A stretch of 64,000 nucleotides of DNA from assembly GCA_038228295.1 (NCBI GenBank), contig JBBRPH010000003.1:1-64000 (forward strand), written 5' to 3'. Source of the stretch: JAICKM01 sp038228295. GTDB taxonomy: Bacteria > Chloroflexota > Chloroflexia > QHBQ01 > JAICKM01. Shown piece after piece: positions 50,404 through 58,682 of this stretch. The first letter of the stretch is position 1. Each line of letters starts with the position of its first letter. Below the pieces are notes generated by a model. It was not told where the DNA came from and searched no databases. It saw only the letters and a program-made list of their open reading frames with translations. A program made the position numbers and the translations under genes.

Positions 50404-52926
50404 TCATTTAACTGTCCTGCTGCTTTGTAAGGCTAAGTAGACGATTTTGCTGATCTGTCCGCGCGTGGCTGGATTGCCGGGCCGGAACGTACCATCGTTA
50501 TAGCCGCTGATAATAGTGTGGCTTAATGCTGTCTCAATAAAAGGATAGAAGATGTTGCCGGCTGCCACATCGGTAAAGTGGGGGCCGCCTGCCGTATTGA
50601 TTGCCCAGCCCTGCGCGCCGACGATGATTTTGCTTAACTGGCCGCGCGTCACTGGATTGCCGGGCCGGAACGTACCGTCGCTATAGCCGCTGATGATGCC
50701 GTGCGCGAGGGCGGTTTCTATAAAAGGATAAAAGACATTGCCGGCGGCCACATCGGTAAAGTGCGGTCCGCCCGTCGTATTGATCGCCCAACCCTCGCCG
50801 CCGACGATGATCTTCGCCAACTGCGCGCGCGTGGTCTGGCTATACGGCCGGAAGGTGCCGTCGCTATAGCCGCCCACGATGCTCCGACAGGCTAGGTATT
50901 GTACCGCCAGTGCGAAATAGTCGCTCGCTTGCACATCGCTGAAGCTAACCGAGCACGGGGCGAGGTATTCTTGCGTATCGCGGGTGAAAGTGCCGGCACT
51001 GTCCACGCCGCCGACTACATAAAAATTGGAGCCGAGGACGGCCCCGCTGAGGCGGTGGCGCGCCGCTAACATCGGCGGCAAGGGTTGCCAATCGTGGCCG
51101 GCGGTTAGATCCCAGATGATGGCACTATCGGTCACTATGCCGCCCATATTGCCGCCGGCCAGCACCCACTTGCCGCCGAGCAACCCGGCGGCTGCACCCC
51201 AGCGTGTACTGGGCAGATCGGGTACGGCGGCATCATCCCACCGCCGCGTGCTCGGATCGTAGCGATAGGTTTTATCCAAATCCGCCGCACCGGCTCCCCC
51301 CGCGCCGTACACTTGTCCGTTCGCCACAGTCGTCATAATGAAATCAGCGGCTTGGGGATAGACTGGGGCCGCCGCCCAGGTCGTGGATACGGTGCTATAC
51401 GCCTCGACGCTGTTGGTCCATCCGCCCGCCGCTGGTCCTCCCGCGATGCGGTAGATCACACCGTTCAGGTAGCCCGCCGACTGGGCATAAGTGCCCAGGG
51501 CGGGGCCGGCCAGTGCAGTATAAGTATTACGGCTGGGATCATAGCGATACAAGCGGGGTGAATACGGCGGTCCGCCGTTGAGCAAGTAGATGAAAGTTCC
51601 GTCACTGACCGCGCTGAGGGCCAGTAGCGGCTCCGGTAGCAAGGCCAGCGAGGTCCAGGTATCCGTGGTCGGGTCGTAACGGTAGGCATTGCGCACGGAA
51701 CCGTCCGTACTTTCCCCGCCGAAGCTATAGAGGAAGCTGCCCTGCGCGACTAGCGCTTCATCCCGGATGGGGATCGGGTAGGGCGCCCGCGCAACCCAGA
51801 TGTTGACGGGGGTGGGCGTTGCGGTGGCGGTGGCGCTGGGCGGCACCGCCGTGACCGTAGCGGTCGCTGTAGCGACCCCCGGCACAGTCGCCGTGGCCGT
51901 GTTGGTGGGCGTAGGGGTGGGCAGCCCTAAATCCAGGCGGCCAATTTGGTTAGCCTGCGCCTCGGTGAACCAGATATTCTGATCCGGTCCACTGGTGATG
52001 CCGTAGAGGCCACTGGCGCTAGTCGGCACCGCAAACTCCGTCACCACCCCTTGCGGTGTTATTTGTCCAATAGCGTTGTTGCCGGTATCAGTAAACCAGA
52101 GGTTGCCGTCCGCACCACTGGTAATAGCCGGTAATGAAGCATCCGGCACCGGCGTTAGCGGAAACTCAGTAATAGTTCCCGTCGGTGTAATACGACCAAT
52201 TTTATAAGCACTACTCTCGATGAACCAGAGATTGCCGTCCGACCCCCCAGTGATACCGTGTGGCTGGTTGCCGCTGGTCGGGACGGGGAACTCTGTAACC
52301 GTGCCGGTCGTTGTGATACGGCCGATCACGCCGTGAGTTTCGGTGAACCAGAGGTTGCCGTCTCGACCAGCGGTGATACCGTATAAGCCCAATGGTTGAG
52401 TCGAGGGGAGTAAATACTCGGTGACAACTCCTGTCGGCGTAATCCGCCCGATCTGGTTTGCCGTATTCTCGGTAAACCAGAGAGCGCCGTCTGGTCCGGT
52501 CGTGATATGGTGCGGTGTACTGCCGGCCGTCACTACGGGGAATTCGGTAAACTGCCCTTGCGGCGTGATCCGGCCGATTTTGTTCGTAGCAGATTCGGTA
52601 AACCAGAGATTACCGTCCGGTCCACTTGTGATGTCAATGGGGTTACTGTTAGCAGTCGGGATGGCGAAATCGATGGGGGCTGTGCCGGTGCTTGAAATGT
52701 GACCGACCTTGTTGCCGGCGCTTTCAACAAACCACAGGTTGCCGTCCGGCCCCCGGCAAATACTGATAGGATTCGCAGCCGGCGACGGTACCGGAAACTC
52801 AACGATGGGGTAGGGCTGCGGCACCGCCGGGTGGTTAGCGGTAGAGAAGACGGCATGGGCGCTGGTCACACTCACGGCACTCACGACTAATGCAGCGGAC
52901 AATACCAGTACGCGCAGATGCTTCAT
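50404..52926 (-). CDS. Secreted SLH-anchored protein with Vgb-like propeller and Kelch domains
   Basis: 840 aa. A signal peptide (MKHLRVLVLSAALVVSAVSV) is followed by about seven ~42-residue blades with GPDGNLWFTES-like motifs, the virginiamycin-B-lyase/SMP-type propeller (to ~residue 335). After a Thr/Ala/Pro spacer comes a Kelch propeller (~370-650: FLYSFGGESTDGSVRNAYRY and the like). Three SLH repeats end the protein (FSDVQASDYFALAVQYLACR, FTDVAAGNVFYPFIETALAH and a third). It should sit in the cell wall. Lyase activity cannot be assumed; these blades are common in extracellular proteins. An AAGGAG lies about 14 nt before the ATG at 52926. Its neighbours on both sides are zinc-ribbon proteins. 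Confidence 0.85.
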   Translation of the reverse strand: MKHLRVLVLSAALVVSAVSVTSAHAVFSTANHPAVPQPYPIVEFPVPSPAANPISICRGPDGNLWFVESAGNKVGHISSTGTAPIDFAIPTANSNPIDITSGPDGNLWFTESATNKIGRITPQGQFTEFPVVTAGSTPHHITTGPDGALWFTENTANQIGRITPTGVVTEYLLPSTQPLGLYGITAGRDGNLWFTETHGVIGRITTTGTVTEFPVPTSGNQPHGITGGSDGNLWFIESSAYKIGRITPTGTITEFPLTPVPDASLPAITSGADGNLWFTDTGNNAIGQITPQGVVTEFAVPTSASGLYGITSGPDQNIWFTEAQANQIGRLDLGLPTPTPTNTATATVPGVATATATVTAVPPSATATATPTPVNIWVARAPYPIPIRDEALVAQGSFLYSFGGESTDGSVRNAYRYDPTTDTWTSLALLPEPLLALSAVSDGTFIYLLNGGPPYSPRLYRYDPSRNTYTALAGPALGTYAQSAGYLNGVIYRIAGGPAAGGWTNSVEAYSTVSTTWAAAPVYPQAADFIMTTVANGQVYGAGGAGAADLDKTYRYDPSTRRWDDAAVPDLPSTRWGAAAGLLGGKWVLAGGNMGGIVTDSAIIWDLTAGHDWQPLPPMLAARHRLSGAVLGSNFYVVGGVDSAGTFTRDTQEYLAPCSVSFSDVQASDYFALAVQYLACRSIVGGYSDGTFRPYSQTTRAQLAKIIVGGEGWAINTTGGPHFTDVAAGNVFYPFIETALAHGIISGYSDGTFRPGNPVTRGQLSKIIVGAQGWAINTAGGPHFTDVAAGNIFYPFIETALSHTIISGYNDGTFRPGNPATRGQISKIVYLALQSSRTVK

Positions 52927-53008
52927 GTGTTCCCTGGCTCCTTCAAGAGTAGCTAGTTGCGCGCGAAAACCGTCCGCAACTCCACACAACGCCACGGCCT
53001 GGGCCGGC

Positions 53009-53686
53009 CTATGGAGTGGTGTTGGGCTGGGTACCTGCCCTTGGAGTTGTGGTCATGGTAGGTAGCGCTGTGGATGTGGTTGTGGTCGCTCGCGCAGTTT
53101 CCATCGTTGGGTCTAGCGTGCCGGGCACGTGCTGGTTGCTGAGCGCGGTCATGGTGGCCTGTGCCTGTGCAGGGCGCAGGGCAATCTGTGTCGCCTGGAA
53201 ATTGTATAGTGCAGTAATTGTCTGCTGGGCCGCCAAAGCCGTGGCTTGTTTTTGGATCAGGGCCGTGGCGACGGTCGGGTCTAGTCCTGTTCCCGCTGCG
53301 GGTTGAACCGCAGACCGGTTAGTGAGCAACAACGCCGCCGACAGCACTACCGCACCGACAAACAGCATGGTCACCAGCAACAGGCCGCCAATCAGGAGCG
53401 GGCTGACCCGGTGGCGTGGGACAGCGGACAGCGCGGGTAGCGACTCTACGGGTGGTGCGCTCACCGGTGGGGCGGGGGCGACGCTGATCGGCGGCACGTT
53501 AAGGGTCCCCGGCATGGGGCGCGAAACGGTCGGCGCAACAGAGACTACCGAAGGTAGCCCATCAAGAGCGGAAGGGGGCGCTGCTACATCACCAAAGAGC
53601 GGCAACGCTGCCGCACATTGATCGCAGAATCGCGAATCAGCGGCGGCTTCGGTATGGCATTGAGGACAGATCACCGCACGTGTCAT
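53009..53686 (-). CDS. Zinc-ribbon, single-span membrane protein with Thr-rich tail
   Basis: 225 aa. It begins MTRAVICPQCHTEAAADSRF with a ribbon completed by CDQC. A Pro/Val/Ala linker, one membrane span (~98-125: LLIGGLLLVTMLFVGAVVLS), a helical Gln/Ala/Thr segment (IQKQATALAAQQTITAL) and a Thr/Pro tail follow. It is a shorter relative in plan of the gene at 48678. GAGAGG 6 nt before 53686 fixes the start; the frame is open upstream. It is first of three minus-strand genes with the SLH protein between the two zinc-ribbon proteins. Function unknown. Confidence 0.78.
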   Translation of the reverse strand: MTRAVICPQCHTEAAADSRFCDQCAAALPLFGDVAAPPSALDGLPSVVSVAPTVSRPMPGTLNVPPISVAPAPPVSAPPVESLPALSAVPRHRVSPLLIGGLLLVTMLFVGAVVLSAALLLTNRSAVQPAAGTGLDPTVATALIQKQATALAAQQTITALYNFQATQIALRPAQAQATMTALSNQHVPGTLDPTMETARATTTTSTALPTMTTTPRAGTQPNTTP

Positions 53687-53943
53687 AACAACCTCTCGGC
53701 CGACCCGGCAAGCGGGCAAGTCGTTCAGGATCTGCAAGGCCGCTGAGTTAGCGGATCTGGATCAGTATGCTCTTGCATTCTACCAATAGCCGACCCTATC
53801 TGTCAAACAGCACGGTACAGACCGTGTGCCTACGCTCCGAGTTTGTTCACTTGATCTGCTTGACGGGCCAGGGATGCGGCGGTACACTGGAGCAATAGCG
53901 CCCGCCCGCCACGCCGCAGCGCCGCACTCACCCGGAGGACTGT

Positions 53944-55392
53944 ATGCAGGCCCAGTTGCTACACGAGTTACGCGCCATCGTCGGCGCAGATGGGCTGATC
54001 ACACGCCCAGAGCAGTTGCAGACCTACGAGTGCGATGGGCTGACCAACTTCCGCGTGGTGCCCGCTGCCGTACTGCTACCCGCGACGGCGGCGCAGGTGC
54101 AAGCCATCGTGCGCGTCTGCCATCGGGAGCATATTCCCTTTGTGGCCCGCGGATCGGGCACGGGCCTCAGTGGGGGCGCGCTGCCGGTGACGGGCGGCAT
54201 CGTGATCAGCCTGACCCGCCTGAACCGCATCCTCGAAGTGGACTTGATTAACGGCCGCGTGACCGTCGAACCAGGCGTGATCAACGCCCATGTCACCGCT
54301 GCCGTGGCCGCCGCCGGCTACTTCTACGCGCCCGACCCCTCCTCGCAGTCGGTTTGCACCATCGGCGGCAACGTGGCCGAAAACTCCGGCGGCGCGCACT
54401 GCCTGAAATACGGCTTCACCGTCACCCACGTCCTCGGCCTAGACGTGGTGTTGCCCGACGGCACGCTGGTCCACCTCGGCAGCAAGGCCGGCGACGGCCC
54501 CGGCTACGATCTGGCCGGCGTGTTTGTCGGCTCCGAAGGCACGCTTGGCATCGCCACCCGCGTCATCCTGCGCGTCGTCAAGCAGCCGCAGACCGTGCAG
54601 ACGCTGCTGGCCGCCTTCCCCTCGCCCGATGCGGCCGGCGCGGCGGTCAGCGCGATCATCGCGGCCGGTATCCTGCCCGCCGCCGTCGAGATGATGGACC
54701 GCCTCAGCATCCAGGCCGCCGAAGCCGCCGTCCACCCCGGCTACCCGGTTTGCGACGGCCTGCTGCTGGTCGAGTTGGACGGCCCCAGCGCCGAAGTCGA
54801 GGCGCGCATGGCCCAGGTGCAGGCCATTTGCCGCGACTGTGGAGCCTGGGAACTGCGCCTCGCGCAGTCGGCGGAGGAGCGTTTGCTGGTCTGGAAGGGG
54901 CGCAAGGCGGCCTTTGCCGCCATGGGGCGCATTTCACCCAACTATATCGTGCAGGACGGCGTGATCCCGCGCACCGCCCTGCCGCGCGTGTTGCATGAGA
55001 TCGCGGCGCTAGGTGCGGCGGCGGGCCTGCGCGTGGCGAATGTGTTTCACGCCGGCGACGGCAATCTGCATCCGTTGGTCCTCTATGACCGCCGCGTACC
55101 GGGGCAGGAACACACGGCGGAGACGCTGGCTTTTGCCATCCTGCAACTCTGTGTGCAGGCGGGCGGCTCGATCACCGGCGAACACGGGGTCGGCATGGAG
55201 AAAAAGGCGTTTATGCCGGTGATGTTTGCCGAGCCGGACCTGGAGACGATGCAGCGGGTGCGCTGTGCCTTCGACCCGCTGCACCTCGCCAACCCCGACA
55301 AAATCTTCCCGCGCCCGCGGCTGTGCGGCGAAAGCGCCGGCCCCTATCGCCCCCACCCGCTGGAAACGGCCGGCGTGGCCGAGCGGTTTTAG
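53944..55392 (+). CDS. glcD: Glycolate oxidase subunit GlcD (FAD-linked)
   Basis: 482 aa. The PCMH-type FAD-binding domain shows FVARGSGTGLSGGALPV, GGNVAENSGGAHCLKYGFT and GSEGTLGIATRVIL. The C-terminal FAD-linked oxidase domain has VFHAGDGNLHPLVLYD (metal His) and GSITGEHGVGMEKKAFM. With GlcE and GlcF it oxidises glycolate (or D-lactate) to the keto acid and passes electrons to the quinone pool. GGAGG is 6 nt before the ATG. glcE begins 10 nt after its stop. Confidence 0.94.
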   Translation: MQAQLLHELRAIVGADGLITRPEQLQTYECDGLTNFRVVPAAVLLPATAAQVQAIVRVCHREHIPFVARGSGTGLSGGALPVTGGIVISLTRLNRILEVDLINGRVTVEPGVINAHVTAAVAAAGYFYAPDPSSQSVCTIGGNVAENSGGAHCLKYGFTVTHVLGLDVVLPDGTLVHLGSKAGDGPGYDLAGVFVGSEGTLGIATRVILRVVKQPQTVQTLLAAFPSPDAAGAAVSAIIAAGILPAAVEMMDRLSIQAAEAAVHPGYPVCDGLLLVELDGPSAEVEARMAQVQAICRDCGAWELRLAQSAEERLLVWKGRKAAFAAMGRISPNYIVQDGVIPRTALPRVLHEIAALGAAAGLRVANVFHAGDGNLHPLVLYDRRVPGQEHTAETLAFAILQLCVQAGGSITGEHGVGMEKKAFMPVMFAEPDLETMQRVRCAFDPLHLANPDKIFPRPRLCGESAGPYRPHPLETAGVAERF

Positions 55393-55402
55393 CAGAGACG
55401 CG

Positions 55403-56662
55403 ATGACCACTCCCAACGCCGTACTCACCGCCGATTTCGCCGCCATTGTCGGCGCGGCCTATGTCACCTCCGCCGGCCCGACGGACGCGGTGTTGGGCTG
55501 CCGGCCGCGCTGGGTGGTTGCGCCGGGCAGCCCGGAGGAAGTGGCGGCCGTTCTGCGCGCAGCAACGGCCGCCGGCTTGCGGATCGCGCCTCGTGGCGGC
55601 GGCACGAAGCAGAGCTGGGGCAACCCGCCCACGGCGCTGGACGCGATCCTGGCGCTGCACCGCCTGGACCGCGTGCTGGAACACGCCTGGGGCGACATGA
55701 CGGCGACGGTGGAGGCAGGCTGTTCGGTGCTGCACTTACAGCAGACGTTGGCCGCACACGGCCAGCGCTTGGCGCTCGATCCGCTGTGGCCGCAGCAGGC
55801 CACAGTCGGCGGTATTCTCTCCACGAATGACAGCGGCACGCTTCGTATCCGCTTCGGTACCCTACGCGATGCCGTGATCGGGATGCTGGTGGCGCTGCCG
55901 GACGGCACGCTGGCGCGCAGCGGCGGCAAGGTGGTCAAGAACGTGGCGGGCTATGACTTGCCCAAGCTGCTCACCGGCGCGTTCGGCACGCTCGGCGTGA
56001 TTGTCGAGGCCACCTTCCGCCTCTACTCGTTGCCCGACCAGATGGTGGCTTGCAGCATCCAAGCCGCCACGGTTGCGCCGCTGCAAGCCTTGCTGTTGCG
56101 GCTCCTTGACACCGCCATTACCCCGACCGGCCTGCAACTACGCGCCGCTGCCGAGGGTGCCGCGCTCGATGTGCGCTTCGAGGGCACGGCGGCGGCGTGC
56201 GCCGCGCAGTTAGACACGGTGCGTCGCCTAGCCGGCGACCTCCCGTGCTCTGCGGCTGATCCCGCTGTGTGGACCGCCCATGAGGCGATTTGGCCGGGCG
56301 CGGAGCCGGCGGTGATCGCCAGGGTCAGCGTGTTGCCCACCGACTTGGCGCGCCTGTGTACTGCGGCCGCCGCCTGTGTAGCGCCGGGCGGTGCATGGCA
56401 ACTAGTCGCGCAGGGGACGGGGGGCGGCCTACTGCGGCTGGCGGCTCCCGCCGACCGGCTGCCCGCCGCCGTCCACCAATTGCGCGCCGCGATCCCTGCT
56501 GGGGACGGCTCACTGGTGGTGCTGGACTGCCCGCCGGCCATTCGCCCGCAGATCGACATCTGGGGACCGCCCGGCGATGCCCTGCCGTTGATGCAGCGGA
56601 TCAAGGCGCAGTTCGATCCCACCGGCACGCTCAACCCCGGCCGCTTTGTCGGCGGCCTTTAA
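55403..56662 (+). CDS. glcE: Glycolate oxidase subunit GlcE (FAD-binding)
   Basis: 419 aa. It has the same FAD-binding domain type as GlcD in a shorter form: LRIAPRGGGTKQSWGNPP, TVGGILSTNDSGTLRIRFGTLRD across the motif region, and VKNVAGYDLPKLLTGAFGTLG. The C-terminal end NPGRFVGGL matches the family. The open frame begins earlier (55226) inside glcD, but the ATG at 55403 follows the glcD stop and starts MTTPNAVLTADFAAIVG, a normal length. It is the middle gene of glcDEF. Confidence 0.9.
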   Translation: MTTPNAVLTADFAAIVGAAYVTSAGPTDAVLGCRPRWVVAPGSPEEVAAVLRAATAAGLRIAPRGGGTKQSWGNPPTALDAILALHRLDRVLEHAWGDMTATVEAGCSVLHLQQTLAAHGQRLALDPLWPQQATVGGILSTNDSGTLRIRFGTLRDAVIGMLVALPDGTLARSGGKVVKNVAGYDLPKLLTGAFGTLGVIVEATFRLYSLPDQMVACSIQAATVAPLQALLLRLLDTAITPTGLQLRAAAEGAALDVRFEGTAAACAAQLDTVRRLAGDLPCSAADPAVWTAHEAIWPGAEPAVIARVSVLPTDLARLCTAAAACVAPGGAWQLVAQGTGGGLLRLAAPADRLPAAVHQLRAAIPAGDGSLVVLDCPPAIRPQIDIWGPPGDALPLMQRIKAQFDPTGTLNPGRFVGGL

Positions 56663-56680
56663 TTCCTGGGAGGTAGGCGC

Positions 56681-58225
56681 ATGGACGATCCCCGTGAGCG
56701 GCAGCAAGCAGACCAGCAGGCCGCCGACGCTGCGCCGGAGCCGGATCCCGCGCCGGCCCATATCCGTGCGGCGGTTGCGGCGGCGGGCGCGCCCAGCCTG
56801 CGGGACGAGGCGCAGGCTATCGGCGTGGGAGCCGCCGCGACGGGCGCTGACGCGATTGGCGGCAGCCCGGCGGCGCTTGCGGCCGCCCCGCGCCCACGCA
56901 ACCCCGGCGCGCCGATCAGCCTGTTTGACCGGCACCACCCGCCCACGCTCAACCTGATCGAAGACTGCGTGCATTGCGGCTTCTGCCTGCCCACCTGCCC
57001 GACCTACCTGCTGTGGGGTGAGGAGATGGACTCGCCGCGCGGCCGCATCTACCTACTGAAGATGGGCGTGGAGGGCCGCGCCGAGTGGAACCCGACCTAT
57101 GTGCGCCACTTTGATCAGTGCCTGGGCTGCATGGCTTGCGTAACGGCTTGCCCATCGGGAGTGCAGTACGACAAGTTGCTGGAAGCCACGCGCCCGCAGA
57201 TCGAGCGCCACTATGCGCGCCCCTGGCCCGACCGGCTGTTTCGCCGCCTGCTGTTTGCCGTGCTGCCCTATCCGGCCCGCTTGCGCGCCGCCGCTGCGCC
57301 GCTGTGGTTCTATCAGGCAACGGGGCTGCGGCGGCTGGTGCAGGCATCCGGCCTGCTGCCCCGCCTCCCGGCCCGCGTGCAGGCGGTGGAGGCGCTGCAA
57401 CCGCCGATCAGCCTGGCCGGCCTGCGCGCGCGGTTGCCGGGGCGGGTCCGTGCGCGGGGCACGCGCCGCCGTCGCGTGGGCCTGCTGCTGGGCTGCGTGC
57501 AGCGCGTGTTTTTCGCTGAGGCCAACGCCGCGACCGCACGCGTGCTGGCGGCTGAAGGCTGCGATGTGATTATCCCGCCGCAGCAGGGGTGCTGCGGCGC
57601 ACTGGGGGTCCACGCCGGGCAGGAAGGGGATGCGCTGGCCTTCGCCCGCCGCCTGATCCTGGTGTTTGAGCGCGCCGGGGTGGATACCATCGTCATCAAC
57701 GCCGCCGGCTGTGGCTCCAATATGAAAGAATATGGGCATCTCTTGCGCGACGATCCGCTGTATGCGGCGCGGGCGCAGGCGTTTTCGGCCAAGTGTCGCG
57801 ACATCACTGAAGTTCTGGCCGAACTCGAACCCCGTGCGCCCCGCCATCCGATGCCGCTGACGGTGGCCTACCATGATGCCTGCCATCTGCAACACGCGCA
57901 AGGCATCCGGGCCGCGCCTCGTCAGGTGCTGGCGACCATTCCCGGCTTGCGCGTGGTCGAGATCGCCGAGTCGGCCATCTGTTGCGGGTCGGCGGGCATC
58001 TACAACCTGGTCGAGCCGGCACCGGCGCTGGAATTGGGGGATCGCAAAGTGCGGAACGTGATCGCGACCGGCGCGCAGGCACTGGTCACCGGCAATCCCG
58101 GCTGCCTGTTGCAGATCCAGAGCGGCTTGCGCCGCGCCGGTCACCCCCTGCCCGCCCTGCACACCGTCGAACTGCTGGATGCCTCCATCCGGGGCGTGCT
58201 GCCCTCTGCCCTGCGGCGCGCATAA
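56681..58225 (+). CDS. glcF: Glycolate oxidase iron-sulfur subunit GlcF
   Basis: 514 aa. Two 4Fe-4S motifs (CVHCGFCLPTCPTY and CLGCMACVTACPSG) lie at ~102-175. Two CCG domains follow, with GCCGALGVHAGQ, YHDACHLQHAQG and ICCGSAGIYNL. It carries electrons from the flavoproteins to the quinone pool. The first ~85 residues are an Ala/Pro-rich, low-complexity extension not found in standard GlcF (about 410 aa). GGGAGG precedes the ATG, so this extension is probably translated. Confidence 0.93.
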   Translation: MDDPRERQQADQQAADAAPEPDPAPAHIRAAVAAAGAPSLRDEAQAIGVGAAATGADAIGGSPAALAAAPRPRNPGAPISLFDRHHPPTLNLIEDCVHCGFCLPTCPTYLLWGEEMDSPRGRIYLLKMGVEGRAEWNPTYVRHFDQCLGCMACVTACPSGVQYDKLLEATRPQIERHYARPWPDRLFRRLLFAVLPYPARLRAAAAPLWFYQATGLRRLVQASGLLPRLPARVQAVEALQPPISLAGLRARLPGRVRARGTRRRRVGLLLGCVQRVFFAEANAATARVLAAEGCDVIIPPQQGCCGALGVHAGQEGDALAFARRLILVFERAGVDTIVINAAGCGSNMKEYGHLLRDDPLYAARAQAFSAKCRDITEVLAELEPRAPRHPMPLTVAYHDACHLQHAQGIRAAPRQVLATIPGLRVVEIAESAICCGSAGIYNLVEPAPALELGDRKVRNVIATGAQALVTGNPGCLLQIQSGLRRAGHPLPALHTVELLDASIRGVLPSALRRA

Positions 58226-58285
58226 GCTGCGCCCGATCCCTCACTTGCGCGCTGCGCCTCTGCCCAACTGAGCCATCATTGTAGA

Positions 58286-58302
58286 ACCCCCCCGGAGGGG
58301 GT
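58286..58302. promoter_or_regulatory. Candidate CsoR operator
   Basis: ACCCCC and GGGGGT flank a 5-nt centre (58286-58302), one base before the -35 region of the copper operon promoter. CsoR operators are GC-rich pseudo-palindromes of this kind. The regulator gene follows directly. Confidence 0.65.
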
Positions 58303-58303
58303 A

Positions 58304-58332
58304 TTGACAATGGGGCGGAACGGTGTTATACT
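58304..58332 (+). promoter_or_regulatory. Promoter of the copper operon
   Basis: A perfect TTGACA (58304-58309) and TATACT (58327-58332) are 17 nt apart. The csoR ATG is 56 nt further on. Confidence 0.85.
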
Positions 58333-58387
58333 TGGAACAAGACCCCTTCCTACCGGGTTGGGTGTGGACAGAATAGAGGAGTAAGAG

Positions 58388-58657
58388 ATGCGATCCCAAA
58401 CGACAAAAGAAGATGCCCTGAAGCGATTAGCCTATATCGAAGGGCATCTCAAGGCGATCCGCAAGATGGTGGAAGAGGATCGCTATTGTGTAGATGTCCT
58501 CAAACAGACCTACGCCGTGCAACGCGCCCTGGATAAGTTTGAGGCCACCTTGTTGCACGGCCACCTGAACGCTTGCGTGCCCGAAGGCTTCCATGCGGGC
58601 AAGGACCAAGCGATGATCGAGGAACTGGAAGCCCTTTTTGAGCTATCCCGCCGCTAG
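58388..58657 (+). CDS. csoR: Copper-sensing repressor CsoR
   Basis: 89 aa, all helical. The copper ligands of the CsoR group are in place: Cys in RYCVDVLKQ (~residue 34), then His and Cys in HGHLNACVP (~residues 59-63). Copper(I) binding releases the tetramer from its operator. The 58286-58302 dyad just upstream is the probable site. GAGGAG precedes the ATG. It is the first gene of the csoR-copA-copZ operon. Confidence 0.93.
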   Translation: MRSQTTKEDALKRLAYIEGHLKAIRKMVEEDRYCVDVLKQTYAVQRALDKFEATLLHGHLNACVPEGFHAGKDQAMIEELEALFELSRR

Positions 58658-58682
58658 GCAGGACGCTGGAGACCAAACTGCA

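Noticed and set aside
57053..58162. 369-codon minus-strand ORF opposite glcF
   Set aside because: GlcF has all cysteine motifs on the plus strand; the antisense frame is composition-driven.
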